From contig NZ_FQZN01000012.1 in NCBI RefSeq assembly GCF_900142015.1, forward strand, positions 62,001-126,000: DNA of 64,000 nucleotides. Reading direction: 5' to 3'. Position 1 is the stretch's first letter. Each line of letters opens with the position of its first letter. This stretch comes from Bacteroides stercorirosoris. GTDB taxonomy: Bacteria; Bacteroidota; Bacteroidia; Bacteroidales; Bacteroidaceae. Under the pieces are notes generated by a model, which worked only from the letters and a program-made list of their open reading frames with translations, did no database searches and was not told the origin of the DNA. Positions 26,367 to 34,404 of this stretch are shown here, one piece after another. The position numbers were made by a program, and so were the translations under genes.

Positions 26367-26493
26367 ATGCTATCATTTGGTGATATTGGAAAGTTGTAAA
26401 TCAACAACTTATTTGATTTCGTCTGATGTACATTTGTGCAATGTCCGACAAAGGAATGGTTCATAGTATATTTTAAATTAAATACAGATTGAA

Positions 26494-28389
26494 ATGGCAA
26501 TATTAAGTACAGCTAAGATTGTAGGCATGCTTGCTTCGGCAAAGAAGACAGGCAGGCAGGTGATGAATGCGGCCGGTGAATGGGTGGCAGAAGTGGTGGA
26601 AGACTTCACGTCCGGATTTGCAGGTTATGGGTGGAAGATATGGGAATATGTGAAAGGAAAATGGATGCTTGAGATTGATTCCATCCGCGTGCGTGAACAG
26701 TTTATCGTGTTCGAGATGCTGGTAAGCAAGATGCGTGCGATAATCGGGTCTTTAGGTATCAGCCAGGCATGTGGTAAGATAGCTACTGTTACTCTCTCCG
26801 AAGACGGCACTGAATACCTCATCACGTTGGAGGATGAGACTATGAGCTTTGTCGCTCATGACTTTATGCGGTGTCAGACTTACTCTGGAACTAAACAAAC
26901 TTTCTATCACGTCGAGATATCCTCTGTAGTGGACGATGTGATCCATGTGCCGGTATCGGAGTTCGATAAAGACGGAGAGGGTAATGTCATCAATCCTCCT
27001 GAACCGGGAAACGATATTGTTCAGTTCGGCAACTCTGTGAATAAGAATCGCCAATCGGCTATCTATATTCATGCTGACGAAAGCGGACAGCCTGCCATCG
27101 ACATCATGTTCGATATTGACAGTAAGGACTGGACCGGTAAGATTAAGACGCGTCTTGGCGGCGATATTCCCGGTGGAGATGGTGCCCGTGGATTTTACTG
27201 CGAAAACGGCATGATTAAGGGTACGGATTCCAGCGGACATACGGTCTATTGTATTCATCCTGACGGATCAGCTGAATTTGGTGACGGTTCCGCTCAATTC
27301 AACCGTGACAAGTCGGGTTATCTTGCAGGGGGTGCTATATCGTGGCGATGGGATGCAGACAAGAAAAAGTATGTGTGCACGATGGGAGATGTGATCCTTA
27401 GCTGGGACAATCTTTCTGATGAAGTAAAAGAGAACCTGAAAGGTGCTGATGGAAAGGATGCCGTTCTATTGCAGATTGAATTCTATATGAACGGAATTCA
27501 AGTTCAAAATATTCCGTGTGATATTCATTCTAATGCGATTGGAGGTAATACGCTTACAGCCAATCTATACCGCATTAGTGGAGATGCCAAGGAAGGCTAT
27601 TCCTGTGGTAAATGGATTGTTCACTATGTGAAAGATGGCGTCACCGTATCTACAAAGCTATATACAGGATTTATGGGTCCCAAACCTACTTCTATAGATA
27701 TTCCACTTGATGAGTCATCGGTATACGATAGCGTCGTAGTGCAGGCGTATAAAGATACTGGCATCGAAACAATAACCATTGGCTCAATCTCTAAGGTAAT
27801 GGCTAATGTTCCGGATTGGCTTGTAGGGTGGGACACGAACAAAGTGCAGATAGGTAGTAATTATATGATTAGCCCGAAGCTGTTCACTGGGAAGAATACC
27901 GGAACGGCTGAGAAACCAGTTTTGACAGGCATCGTGCAAGGTGATAAGTGCATCACTATAGATGGTGTAGAACGCTCCGGTATCTTTGCTTTGGTTGAAA
28001 ATGAAGTAGTATTTGAGCTTGATCCTGAAAATGGAAAATATGAATTTAACGGCAAGGTGTCAACGTCTAAAAACGGAAAACGTATAGAACTTGATGCCGA
28101 GAATGCATCAGTACTAATGTATGATGCGAGTAATAATCTGGTCGGGGAAATATATTTTGGCGATGGAACGGATGCTGGATTCGAGAGTTTATACAATATC
28201 CCGTATATGAGACTAAAGTGTATAGAAGACCAAATAGAAAAGGCCAGTTTAGTAGTTTCTCCTATATCATTTGTAATGAGTATGGATAAAAGTGTGCTTG
28301 GAGATACACATGGTTGCGGTCTGATATTGATGCCACATATCGGTCTTGTCGTTAACAGAAGGGATGGAACGACATCTACTTATGGATAG
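26494..28389 (+). CDS. Second tail-tip/fibre protein (631 aa)
   Basis: This 631-residue protein has an N-terminal region typical of Bacteroides phage tail-tip proteins (LSTAKIVGMLASAKKTGRQVMNAAGEWVAE, YVKGKWMLEIDSIRVREQFIVFEMLVSKMRAI), a Gly-rich beta region with FGDGSAQFNRDKSGYLAGGAISW around residue 265, and a collagen-like GADGKDA. The last 200 residues are beta-strand repeats as in fibres. It follows the silent cassette and the promoter and terminator region, in the same orientation as the giant tail-tip gene. It probably forms part of the host-contact structure; no enzymatic motif was found. Confidence 0.7.
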   Translation: MAILSTAKIVGMLASAKKTGRQVMNAAGEWVAEVVEDFTSGFAGYGWKIWEYVKGKWMLEIDSIRVREQFIVFEMLVSKMRAIIGSLGISQACGKIATVTLSEDGTEYLITLEDETMSFVAHDFMRCQTYSGTKQTFYHVEISSVVDDVIHVPVSEFDKDGEGNVINPPEPGNDIVQFGNSVNKNRQSAIYIHADESGQPAIDIMFDIDSKDWTGKIKTRLGGDIPGGDGARGFYCENGMIKGTDSSGHTVYCIHPDGSAEFGDGSAQFNRDKSGYLAGGAISWRWDADKKKYVCTMGDVILSWDNLSDEVKENLKGADGKDAVLLQIEFYMNGIQVQNIPCDIHSNAIGGNTLTANLYRISGDAKEGYSCGKWIVHYVKDGVTVSTKLYTGFMGPKPTSIDIPLDESSVYDSVVVQAYKDTGIETITIGSISKVMANVPDWLVGWDTNKVQIGSNYMISPKLFTGKNTGTAEKPVLTGIVQGDKCITIDGVERSGIFALVENEVVFELDPENGKYEFNGKVSTSKNGKRIELDAENASVLMYDASNNLVGEIYFGDGTDAGFESLYNIPYMRLKCIEDQIEKASLVVSPISFVMSMDKSVLGDTHGCGLILMPHIGLVVNRRDGTTSTYG

Positions 28390-28399
28390 TGCCTAAAAA

Positions 28400-28431
28400 A
28401 TCCCGTCCAGCTTTCACAAGCCGGACGGGAT
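28400..28431 (-). terminator. Strong hairpin with U-tract on the minus strand
   Basis: TCCCGTCC (28401-28408) and GGACGGGA (28423-28430) form an 8-bp stem extended by A-T. The six A residues at 28395-28400 become a U-tract when read on the minus strand, so the signal is directional for minus-strand transcription although the nearby genes are all on the plus strand. A smaller hairpin AAGACC/GGTCTT follows at about 28446-28462. Confidence 0.6.
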
Positions 28432-28508
28432 AACGACAAAATACTAAGACCTTAACGGTCTTATGCGATAGCAAAGGTAGTATTAATAATTAAAATAGTG
28501 AAAGGAAA

Positions 28509-28961
28509 ATGAAAGATGTATTAGATTTCTTACATGCGTTGGATTTGACTAACCTATATCGTCATATCGGGGTGACATTGATGTGCTGGTTGGTAATGTT
28601 TGTATCTGTACTGATTGATATGTGGGATGGCGTGCAGACTGCGAGAGTGATGAAAGAGAAGGTTGACAGTAAGGGGTTGCGTAGAACCTTTGCCAAGGCT
28701 GGTGACTATTGGCGTATGATGCTGTTTGGATTGATGTTCGACACGTTGGGATTACTCTTTACTTGGTATGTATTACCATACATGACGATGATTATCACAG
28801 TTGGCGTATTGATTATCGAGTTTCGGAGCGTATGGGAACATAATAAGAGGAAGCGTAGCCATGCGGCAGAGTTACCCGGTGTGATAGCCAATATAGTTAA
28901 ATGTGCATCGGAGAAAGACGCTTTGGAATTAATCAAGAAAATAAAGGAGGTGCAGAAATGA
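28509..28961 (+). CDS. Phage holin (Bacteroides holin family)
   Basis: This is 150 residues with three or more hydrophobic segments (VTLMCWLVMFVSVLIDMW, YWRMMLFGLMFDTLGLLFTW, MTMIITVGVLIIEF) and a basic C-terminal tail (EHNKRKRSHAAELPG), the layout of a phage holin that permeabilises the inner membrane to release the endolysin. It overlaps the endolysin ATG by 4 bp, confirming a lysis cassette. Confidence 0.85.
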   Translation: MKDVLDFLHALDLTNLYRHIGVTLMCWLVMFVSVLIDMWDGVQTARVMKEKVDSKGLRRTFAKAGDYWRMMLFGLMFDTLGLLFTWYVLPYMTMIITVGVLIIEFRSVWEHNKRKRSHAAELPGVIANIVKCASEKDALELIKKIKEVQK

Positions 28962-29398
28962 GTATTAGAGATTATTTCGACGTTCAGGAACTTGTATGCA
29001 AACATGTGTATAATAAGTTCGGTGATAATGCTTGGCAGTTCTTCGATGATCGATTGCTGGAGACATTACTTGTTATTCGGGAAAGACTGGGTAAGCCTAT
29101 TCATGTCAATAATTGGCAGATTGGAGGTAATCTCACCCAGCGGGGACTTCGTTGCAATGTATGTAGTCTCGTGGCCGAGAAGACGAGACTTGAAAAGGTC
29201 TATATGTCAGCCCATGGACAGGGCACGGCGATTGACTTTGACGTTAAGGGTATGATTGCGTTAGAGGTCAGGAACTGGATAAAGGCTAATCAGATTCTTT
29301 TGCCTTATCCTATCCGACTTGAACAGGATGTCACTTGGGTGCATCTGGATATGAGGAATGACGGGAAGAAAGGTAAAGTGGTTTACTTTAAAGGATGA
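28958..29398 (+). CDS. Endolysin, peptidase M15-like (D-Ala-D-Ala carboxypeptidase/endopeptidase)
   Basis: This is 146 residues from the ATG at 28958, in the holin stop overlap and preceded by AAAGGAGG. It is an M15-type zinc peptidase: SAHGQGTAIDFDVKG carries the H-x(6)-D motif, and VTWVHLDMRN carries the second His. RGLRCNVCSLV holds a conserved-looking region. It cleaves peptidoglycan cross-links to release virions. The spanin-like gene follows after 4 bp. Confidence 0.88.
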   Translation: MSIRDYFDVQELVCKHVYNKFGDNAWQFFDDRLLETLLVIRERLGKPIHVNNWQIGGNLTQRGLRCNVCSLVAEKTRLEKVYMSAHGQGTAIDFDVKGMIALEVRNWIKANQILLPYPIRLEQDVTWVHLDMRNDGKKGKVVYFKG

Positions 29399-29402
29399 AA
29401 CT

Positions 29403-29855
29403 ATGAAAAAGCTGCCTTGGATATTAGTTGTATTGCTGGTGATAGCTTGTGTGGTTACTTGGTTCAGTTCGCACGAGCCTCTCCCGGCAGAAATACGTAC
29501 CGAAACGAAAGTAAATACAGTAGTCAAGGTTGATACTTTGCTTATCTCTGCGCCTATGGCTCCTCTGTTAGTTTTCCAGCTAACAGACACTATTCGCATT
29601 GGTGATACGGTCGTTTATCGTGAGCAAGCGTATTATGAGGATAGTCTTTATCGGGCATGGGTGAGTGGATATCGTCCGAGGTTGGACAGTCTGATGGTAT
29701 TTCCCAGGATGGTGTATCAGACAGTGACTAATGATATTTATCATACTATTGTGCCGAAGAAGAAGCGTCGGGGATTGGGGGTACAGGTTGGGTATGGAAT
29801 ACCGGGTGGTTGGTATGTCGGTATCGGAGTGAGTTGGAACATTTTTATGTGGTAA
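29403..29855 (+). CDS. Membrane-anchored spanin-like protein
   Basis: This 150-residue protein has one N-terminal transmembrane segment (LPWILVVLLVIACVVTWFS, about residues 4-22) and a periplasmic part with coiled-coil-like EIRTETKVNTVVKVDTLL and repeated DTIRIGDTVVYREQAYY motifs, ending in an aromatic-Gly-rich beta tail (GVQVGYGIPGGWYVGIGVSW) that could insert in the outer membrane. It is directly downstream of the endolysin, the usual place for spanin-like proteins in Gram-negative phages. Bacteroides proteins of this type are catalogued under DUF6808 as far as I recall. Confidence 0.6.
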   Translation: MKKLPWILVVLLVIACVVTWFSSHEPLPAEIRTETKVNTVVKVDTLLISAPMAPLLVFQLTDTIRIGDTVVYREQAYYEDSLYRAWVSGYRPRLDSLMVFPRMVYQTVTNDIYHTIVPKKKRRGLGVQVGYGIPGGWYVGIGVSWNIFMW

Positions 29856-29887
29856 TTTGGAAATTTATTTGTAGTTGATTATATTTG
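29856..29887 (+). promoter_or_regulatory. Strong Bacteroides-type promoter
   Basis: TTTG (29856-29859), 20 nt of spacer, and TATATTTG (29880-29887) form an almost ideal Bacteroides promoter. It overlaps the stop of the spanin-like gene and would drive the small open frame at 29916 and the structured region behind it. Confidence 0.75.
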
Positions 29888-29915
29888 CATCACAAATAGA
29901 GTTCTTTGTATCTTT

Positions 29916-30086
29916 ATGTGGTTGGGTAATGTTGGTTTATTGCCTTCCTTTTTGTTAGCAGTATCAGTAATGATAACTGCATTTCAAGTTATTGAATCAT
30001 TAAACAAATTAATTATGGAGGAAAGGCTTATGAAAAATATAATCTCAATTTTATTCAATAAAAGAGTGTGGAATCTGGGGTGGTAG
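29916..30086 (+). CDS. Small hydrophobic protein (56 aa)
   Basis: This 56-codon frame is about 25 nt downstream of a strong promoter. The N-terminal half is one hydrophobic segment (VGLLPSFLLAVSVMITAFQVI, about residues 6-26), the rest is basic with Trp (MKNIISILFNKRVWNLGW). A well-placed GGAGGAAAGG lies before an internal ATG (residue 39), so an 18-residue peptide could also be made. The end of the frame forms one arm of a long-range RNA stem with 30140-30148. The frame could be a small membrane toxin, a leader peptide or accidental; none is proven. Confidence 0.35.
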   Translation: MWLGNVGLLPSFLLAVSVMITAFQVIESLNKLIMEERLMKNIISILFNKRVWNLGW

Positions 30087-30148
30087 TAAAATCTGCATTA
30101 TCTGTACATAAAGAGAACTATTTATATAATAGAGGGACTAGATTCCAC
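30068..30148 (+). other. Long-range RNA stem
   Basis: GTGGAATCT (30068-30076) is the exact complement of AGATTCCAC (30140-30148), with 63 bases between. It lies between a strong promoter and a terminator and overlaps the end of a small open frame, suggesting a structured leader or small RNA. Confidence 0.45.
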
Positions 30149-30177
30149 CTCACCAGAAAATAATCTTTCTACATATG

Positions 30178-30203
30178 AAGGCAGCTTATTCGGCTGCCTT
30201 TTT
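30178..30203 (+). terminator. Rho-independent terminator
   Basis: AAGGCAGC (30178-30185) pairs with GCTGCCTT (30193-30200), followed by TTT. It closes the transcript from the promoter at 29856. A -7-like TACCTTTG (30206-30213) just behind it may serve the next gene. Confidence 0.75.
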
Positions 30204-30229
30204 CTTACCTTTGCTAAAAAAATAGGAAT

Positions 30230-30460
30230 ATGGCATACAATTATGATGAAGAAAGCGTGAAAGCCCTAATTAATTGGGCTGAAACTACGCAATTACCCCA
30301 AGAGGTTACATTGAGTGCTGCGGAACATATTACTGACACTAGTATTTATGTTCGTGCGAATATCAATGATATTAAGCAGCACTATCCTGATACTTTCTAC
30401 AATGCAGCGATTGACAGGTTGTATCGGTTAAAGGAATTTGTAGAAGGGACGGCAGAATAA
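30230..30460 (+). CDS. Small accessory protein (DUF6965-like, 76 aa)
   Basis: This 76-residue acidic, helical protein has an organisation I recall for DUF6965 of Bacteroides: VKALINWAETTQLPQEVTLSAAEHITD, TSIYVRANINDIKQHYPDTFYNAAIDRLYRLKEF. Function unknown. It has its own upstream terminator and hairpins downstream (GAAGGCAG/CTGCCTTC at 30486-30509; GAATACCAAA at 30512-30521 with TTTGGTATTC at 30549-30558), so it is an autonomous unit, a typical accessory (moron-like) gene position between lysis and integration modules. Confidence 0.6.
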   Translation: MAYNYDEESVKALINWAETTQLPQEVTLSAAEHITDTSIYVRANINDIKQHYPDTFYNAAIDRLYRLKEFVEGTAE

Positions 30461-30602
30461 GCTGTCCTTTATTTCTTTGTGCAAAGAAGGCAGCCTAATG
30501 ACTGCCTTCCGGAATACCAAAGTTCATCAGCACATTTCAACAATCCCGTTTGGTATTCTGCTGTAGTTACTGACGAGCTTTGAAAAAGTTTAGTCCGGGC
30601 AC

Positions 30603-30635
30603 AAAAAATCCCCGTAGCGGCTCAACTACGGGGAT
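30603..30635 (-). terminator. Rho-independent terminator of the DUF5053-like gene
   Basis: On the minus strand ATCCCCGTAG and CTACGGGGAT (plus positions 30626-30635 and 30608-30617) form a 10-bp stem followed by TTTTTT. It lies 22 bp after the stop of the gene at 30658. Confidence 0.85.
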
Positions 30636-30657
30636 AGAGTGTCAAATAACAAAAATA

Positions 30658-31062
30658 TCAATACGAGATATTAAGTGAGCCTATTTTTTTAGAAATGTCT
30701 TGCAAAGCATTATTGAATGTTTGCAATTCTTCGTTTGTAAAACGGGCAGGTTTCCCGTTTACTATATTCCCATTTAATCTTTGATAAAGCCATGCCCGGC
30801 TCTTATTAAAATACTTCTTTGCCAAATAGCTAAGGGAAACAATCTCTGCAACTTCTTGCAATTGCAGTTTTATTGCATTTTCTTCAATAACATTCAACTC
30901 CTTATCAATGTTCTGTAGGCGTTCAGACACAAAGTCTGCAATAACTTTTTTGTCTTCTTCTGAGTTGTACCGTGATGCTATATCTCTCACTTTATCGTAG
31001 AACTCCGGTGAATCTGTGCCTAATAATGGCTTTAGAGTTAGTAATTCTTCTTTTAGTGTCAT
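30658..31062 (-). CDS. DUF5053-like phage protein
   Basis: This is 134 residues. The C-terminal half has the recognisable pattern SLSYLAKKYFNKSRAWLYQRLNGNIVNGKPARFTNEELQTFNNAL, shared by small Bacteroides prophage proteins of DUF5053 that look like helix-turn-helix DNA-binding modules (recognition region KSRAWLYQR). The N-terminal half is helical. It is divergent from the structural genes and close to the integrase, a usual place for such regulators or excisionase-like factors, but its role is not shown. Confidence 0.7.
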   Translation of the reverse strand: MTLKEELLTLKPLLGTDSPEFYDKVRDIASRYNSEEDKKVIADFVSERLQNIDKELNVIEENAIKLQLQEVAEIVSLSYLAKKYFNKSRAWLYQRLNGNIVNGKPARFTNEELQTFNNALQDISKKIGSLNISY

Positions 31063-31078
31063 AAGTTTATAGTTTTAT

Positions 31079-31106
31079 GCCATCCCCGTAGGGATGGCTT
31101 GTTTTT
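31079..31106 (+). terminator. Hairpin between two small minus-strand genes
   Basis: GCCATCCC (31079-31086) and GGGATGGC (31091-31098) pair around a CGTA loop. The TTGTTTTTA that follows makes it a terminator for plus-strand transcription; for the minus strand it sits in the leader of the DUF5053-like gene, where it could shape translation. Confidence 0.55.
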
Positions 31107-31311
31107 ACTTCTTTTTTTCTAACTCTGCTAAGATTTTGTCTATTGTAAGTATCCGGTCTAATCTTTTATCTATTTCCTTTTCTTGGTTCGTCCCGGTCAC
31201 TTCTGAAATAAATCTTAGCTGGTCTAGCTCTTTTTTAAGGAATGCCCTCTGTATTAGCAGGTCCTTTTTAATTTGTTCATTACTCATATTGTTACTTTTG
31301 TTATTTGACAT
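31105..31311 (-). CDS. Small coiled-coil phage protein (68 aa)
   Basis: This is 68 residues from the ATG at 31311 (MSNNKSNNMSNEQIK); a still shorter start is at 31287, and a longer one (31344) includes an unlikely hydrophobic stretch. The product is a charged helix-rich protein (IQRAFLKKELDQLRF, EIDKRLDRILTIDKILAELEKKK) with heptad spacing. It lies between the DUF5053-like gene and the integrase in the same orientation. Function unknown. Confidence 0.5.
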   Translation of the reverse strand: MSNNKSNNMSNEQIKKDLLIQRAFLKKELDQLRFISEVTGTNQEKEIDKRLDRILTIDKILAELEKKK

Positions 31312-31391
31312 GACAAAGATAATAATCGTTTGGTTATTACGCAAGCTTTTTAGTGATTATTTTTTCTTTTATACCTTATTATATGTGCGAC

Positions 31392-32630
31392 TTACATCAT
31401 CATCATCTGCATCTGATTCCGCATTTCAATGAATGGCTTGAATACTTCCGGGTCATTTACATAGTCAATAACCCGGCGTATAGCTGCATCTGCCTGGTAC
31501 TGTTTTACTCGTACGTATGAATTGATGGTAATTCCGGTTTTGATGGAATGCCCGAGACAGTACTCTATAATAGGATAGGGAATGCCTATCTCTGCTGCAA
31601 ATTGCGCAAAGGTTTTGCGGGCAGAGTAATAAGTGAGGCTACCTTTGATATTTAATTCCTTAGCTAGAAGCTTGAGGCATTTATTGATATATCGCTGTAG
31701 ATTTCCTACTGTATATTTATAGTCGAATTTGATATAGCCATTCTTTACATATTTGTTTAGAATGGTTGCAGCCTCCGGACAAATACTAATAGTTATCTGA
31801 CGATTCTTTTTCTTATGCTCACTACTCTTCTGACGTACATAGCTGATTTCTTTTTCTGAAAAGTCAATCTGTATAAGGTCAGCGAAGTTCATTCCACCGA
31901 GATAAAAAGAAAGAAGAAACATGTCTTTAGCCAAATCTAATTGTCGACTGTATGATACATCTGTACTTATTATCTTTCTAACAGCTTCCACAGGGATATC
32001 CAATTCTCTTGGTTCCGGAGTAGGTATTTTGGTATAAGCAAATGGGTGCTTATCGCACCGGATCAAGCCAAGTTTAATAGCTTCATTAACACGTGCCTTG
32101 ATTTGACTTAATCGTATTTGTCTTCCACCATCCGTATGACCATGTATTTTCATCCATCGGTCAAAATGTTCTATCGTTATATGATTCATCAGTACCATTG
32201 GAACATCCCCTTCGGCCGCCTCAAATACTTTCATTGTATCTTCCAGCATCTTTGCATGGCTTTCTTTACCTTCTTCTTTTTTCTCCTTTATTCGCTGGCG
32301 CATGAACTCATTAAAGGTGCGAACATCTGGTGCTGCTTTATCCTGCTGAGTAAGAATAGCTTTTAGCTGTTTAGCCGAATAATACTCATAATTGTCTATG
32401 TATTGGAGTCGGTCTTTGTACTTTTTCAGTTCAAAGAGCAGGCGTTTGTTTATCATCGTTGCATCATTACGAGCAACGACTTTACCCTCGTACCATTGAC
32501 AAGCATCGTCAAGCTGATACTCTGTTTTAATATACTCTTTGTCATTTTTGACTGAGATACGGATAAAGACAGGGTATTTCCCTGCCTTAGTAGGCTTGGC
32601 TGATAAAATGGTTAATGCTAATGTTGCCAT
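31392..32630 (-). CDS. int: Tyrosine recombinase integrase
   Basis: This 412-residue integrase has an N-terminal arm-binding domain, a SAM-like core-binding domain (about 100-200) and a catalytic domain. Seen: FYLGGMNFADLIQID where the first catalytic Arg is usually placed, SARKTFAQFAAEIG holding the second Arg, LGHS with the conserved His, and INSYV with the nucleophile Tyr372. The first Arg is replaced (LGGMNF), as also in other Bacteroidetes integrases such as IntDOT. It lies 140 bp from tRNA-Arg, facing away from it, the usual place for an integrase that recombines at or near the tRNA. The protein ends in an unusual MQMMMM. Confidence 0.93.
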   Translation of the reverse strand: MATLALTILSAKPTKAGKYPVFIRISVKNDKEYIKTEYQLDDACQWYEGKVVARNDATMINKRLLFELKKYKDRLQYIDNYEYYSAKQLKAILTQQDKAAPDVRTFNEFMRQRIKEKKEEGKESHAKMLEDTMKVFEAAEGDVPMVLMNHITIEHFDRWMKIHGHTDGGRQIRLSQIKARVNEAIKLGLIRCDKHPFAYTKIPTPEPRELDIPVEAVRKIISTDVSYSRQLDLAKDMFLLSFYLGGMNFADLIQIDFSEKEISYVRQKSSEHKKKNRQITISICPEAATILNKYVKNGYIKFDYKYTVGNLQRYINKCLKLLAKELNIKGSLTYYSARKTFAQFAAEIGIPYPIIEYCLGHSIKTGITINSYVRVKQYQADAAIRRVIDYVNDPEVFKPFIEMRNQMQMMMM

Positions 32631-32732
32631 AAACTATAAGTTTTAAAAGACACTGTTTTTCCACTGTTGGTGGCTTTCGGGTGGGAAATAGTATCTTTTT
32701 TTTATAGCCATTTGGCTGAGGAAAGGTAAAAT
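32631..32732. other. Probable right end of the prophage (attachment region)
   Basis: This non-coding stretch between the integrase start and the tRNA terminator should contain, or adjoin, the right attachment site. No second copy of the tRNA 3' sequence could be found in the window because the left end is missing. The core may alternatively be in the tRNA 3' end (from 32773); the tRNA keeps its own terminator, which would fit a core that includes or follows it. Confidence 0.4.
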
Positions 32733-32769
32733 AAAAGGCTGATTATCAATTAATTATAATCAGCCTTTT
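32733..32769. terminator. Terminator behind tRNA-Arg (bidirectional)
   Basis: AAAAGGCTGATTAT (32733-32746) and ATAATCAGCCTTTT (32756-32769) form a perfect 14-bp stem with a 9-base loop. It directly follows the tRNA on the minus strand and is A/T-flanked on both sides. Confidence 0.85.
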
Positions 32770-32772
32770 CTG

Positions 32773-32846
<74 letters not shown>

Positions 32847-32862
32847 ATCCTTAATTGCGGTG

Positions 32863-32893
32863 CAAAGGTACGTTTTTTTGTGAAAACAGCAAA
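32863..32893 (-). promoter_or_regulatory. tRNA-Arg promoter
   Basis: On the minus strand, TTTG (plus 32890-32893), 19 nt and TACCTTTG (plus 32863-32870) match the Bacteroides consensus. The predicted start is about 13 nt before the mature tRNA. Confidence 0.75.
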
Positions 32894-32946
32894 GATTTTA
32901 CGCATAAAATATTCACAAAACAATCAATTTTATATCCGAACTAATG

Positions 32947-34404
32947 CTATAACCCTAACGGTAAACCAGTTACATACCACAAAACAAATAGCATTGTCCA
33001 TGCCAATAATATGTAAAGAGAATACCTCCACGTATATTTCAATAGAGAACCATAAGTGGCTCGCTTGTCATACTGTTGCATATAAGTAAGGATAAGGGGC
33101 ATATAGAACATGAAAGGGGTAATTGCATTTGTGGCACTGTCACCAATACGGTAAGCGCATTGCACCATATCAGGAGAAATGCCCATTCCGGCGAAAACCG
33201 GAACAAAGATAAAAGACATAAAAGTCCACTTGGCAGTGGCAGATACCATAATGAGATTGACAAGAGCTGTGAAGAGGATAAACAAAATCAATATCCACAA
33301 GCTTCCGAGGCGAATGGACGAAAGCATATCTGCACCCATAATGGCAATACATTTGTCCAAATGAGAATATTCAAAACAAGCAAACATCTGGGCAGCAAAA
33401 AAAGCAATCACAAAGTATACGCCCAATAGCTTCATAGGCTGGGTAAGTCCTTCAATTACATCTCCATCCGTACGGTAACGACCGGAAGCAAAGCCATAAA
33501 CCATTCCCATAAGTCCGATGCCAAAAGAAAGCAAGAATAAAATTCCTTCTATAAATGGAGAACGGATTAGACCTCCGTTGACGCTACGCAGAATACCCCA
33601 CGACGAGAAAGTGGCAAAAAGGATTACCACTGTATAAATCACCCCGACCGATATCGCACCTACCATAGCACGACGCTCTTTACGGGAAAGCTGTTTATAA
33701 CCATTAAAACGAATACTGCCCACATATTCGCCTAAAGCCGGAAGTAAGTTACGACGAGTTATCTGATAAATAATGAAAGCTAATAAAAATGTAGAAACAA
33801 TCAGAAAATAATAATTGCATAAAGGACCTACATTTCCTAATGTCACATTCGCTATATCCGCAGCTTTCTGGGTGCTGGCAGCAAGCATAGGATCCAGTGT
33901 ACTTAACAGTACATTGGCGCTATATCCGCACGAAACGGAAACATATGCTGTAATAATACCTCCAACTGGGTGTAATCCCACCGAATGGAATAAAGTAGCC
34001 GCAATCGGCAGCAAAATTATGTACCCTGCATCTCCTACTACATTGGAGAGGAGTCCTAAGAAGATGACTAATATCACCATGCGCCACGGATTATGTTTGC
34101 GCCGTGCTCCATTCCGGATACAGGCATCAATAAAACCAGAATGCTGTGCCACACCGATGCCAAACATTGCTACAATTACCAATCCCAGCGGAGCAAATCC
34201 TGTGAAATTAGTGACGACATGCCGTAATAGCCAACGAATACCTTCCGGACTAAGCAAACTCTGTACTCGTATCTCCTCCCCTGTTTGCGGTTGAAATACG
34301 CTTAAGCCATATATGTCAAATATCCATGACAAGACAATGACAGTCAGCGTCAACAGGAAAAACATGGTTGCCGGATGCGGCAGACGCCATTTGCTATTCA
34401 TCAT
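32947..34404 (-). CDS. AbgT-family transporter
   Basis: This is 485 residues from the ATG at 34404 (an earlier ATG at 34449 lies within the regulator gene). It has about 10-12 hydrophobic segments and the AbgT pattern: SPEGIRWLLRHVVTNFTGFAPLGLVIVAMFGIGVAQHSGF, FLGLLSNVVGDAGYIILLPIAATLFHSVGLHPVGGI, LSTLDPMLAASTQKAA, and IGDSATNAITPFMFYMPLIL near the C-terminus. AbgT proteins import p-aminobenzoyl-glutamate or export antimetabolites such as sulfonamides. It overlaps the response-regulator gene by 11 bp and is the last gene of a kinase-regulator-transporter operon. Confidence 0.88.
   Translation of the reverse strand: MMNSKWRLPHPATMFFLLTLTVIVLSWIFDIYGLSVFQPQTGEEIRVQSLLSPEGIRWLLRHVVTNFTGFAPLGLVIVAMFGIGVAQHSGFIDACIRNGARRKHNPWRMVILVIFLGLLSNVVGDAGYIILLPIAATLFHSVGLHPVGGIITAYVSVSCGYSANVLLSTLDPMLAASTQKAADIANVTLGNVGPLCNYYFLIVSTFLLAFIIYQITRRNLLPALGEYVGSIRFNGYKQLSRKERRAMVGAISVGVIYTVVILFATFSSWGILRSVNGGLIRSPFIEGILFLLSFGIGLMGMVYGFASGRYRTDGDVIEGLTQPMKLLGVYFVIAFFAAQMFACFEYSHLDKCIAIMGADMLSSIRLGSLWILILFILFTALVNLIMVSATAKWTFMSFIFVPVFAGMGISPDMVQCAYRIGDSATNAITPFMFYMPLILTYMQQYDKRATYGSLLKYTWRYSLYILLAWTMLFVLWYVTGLPLGL

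Larger units (their letters stand above)
1..32770. mobile_element. Prophage, right part (tailed siphovirus-like), left end outside window
   Basis: A continuous block of phage genes runs from the window start to a tyrosine integrase that lies beside tRNA-Arg. Seen: terminase, ClpP-type prohead protease, capsid, portal, tape measure with coiled coils and hydrophobic segments, holin, M15 endolysin and integrase. Almost everything is on the plus strand with 4-bp ATGA overlaps; only the integrase, two small genes and a silent tail-fibre cassette are on the minus strand. A long tape measure with no sheath or baseplate proteins suggests a siphovirus (inference). The exact right boundary is not resolved but should lie between the integrase start (32,630) and the tRNA. 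The repressor and most early genes must lie to the left of the window. Confidence 0.95.
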
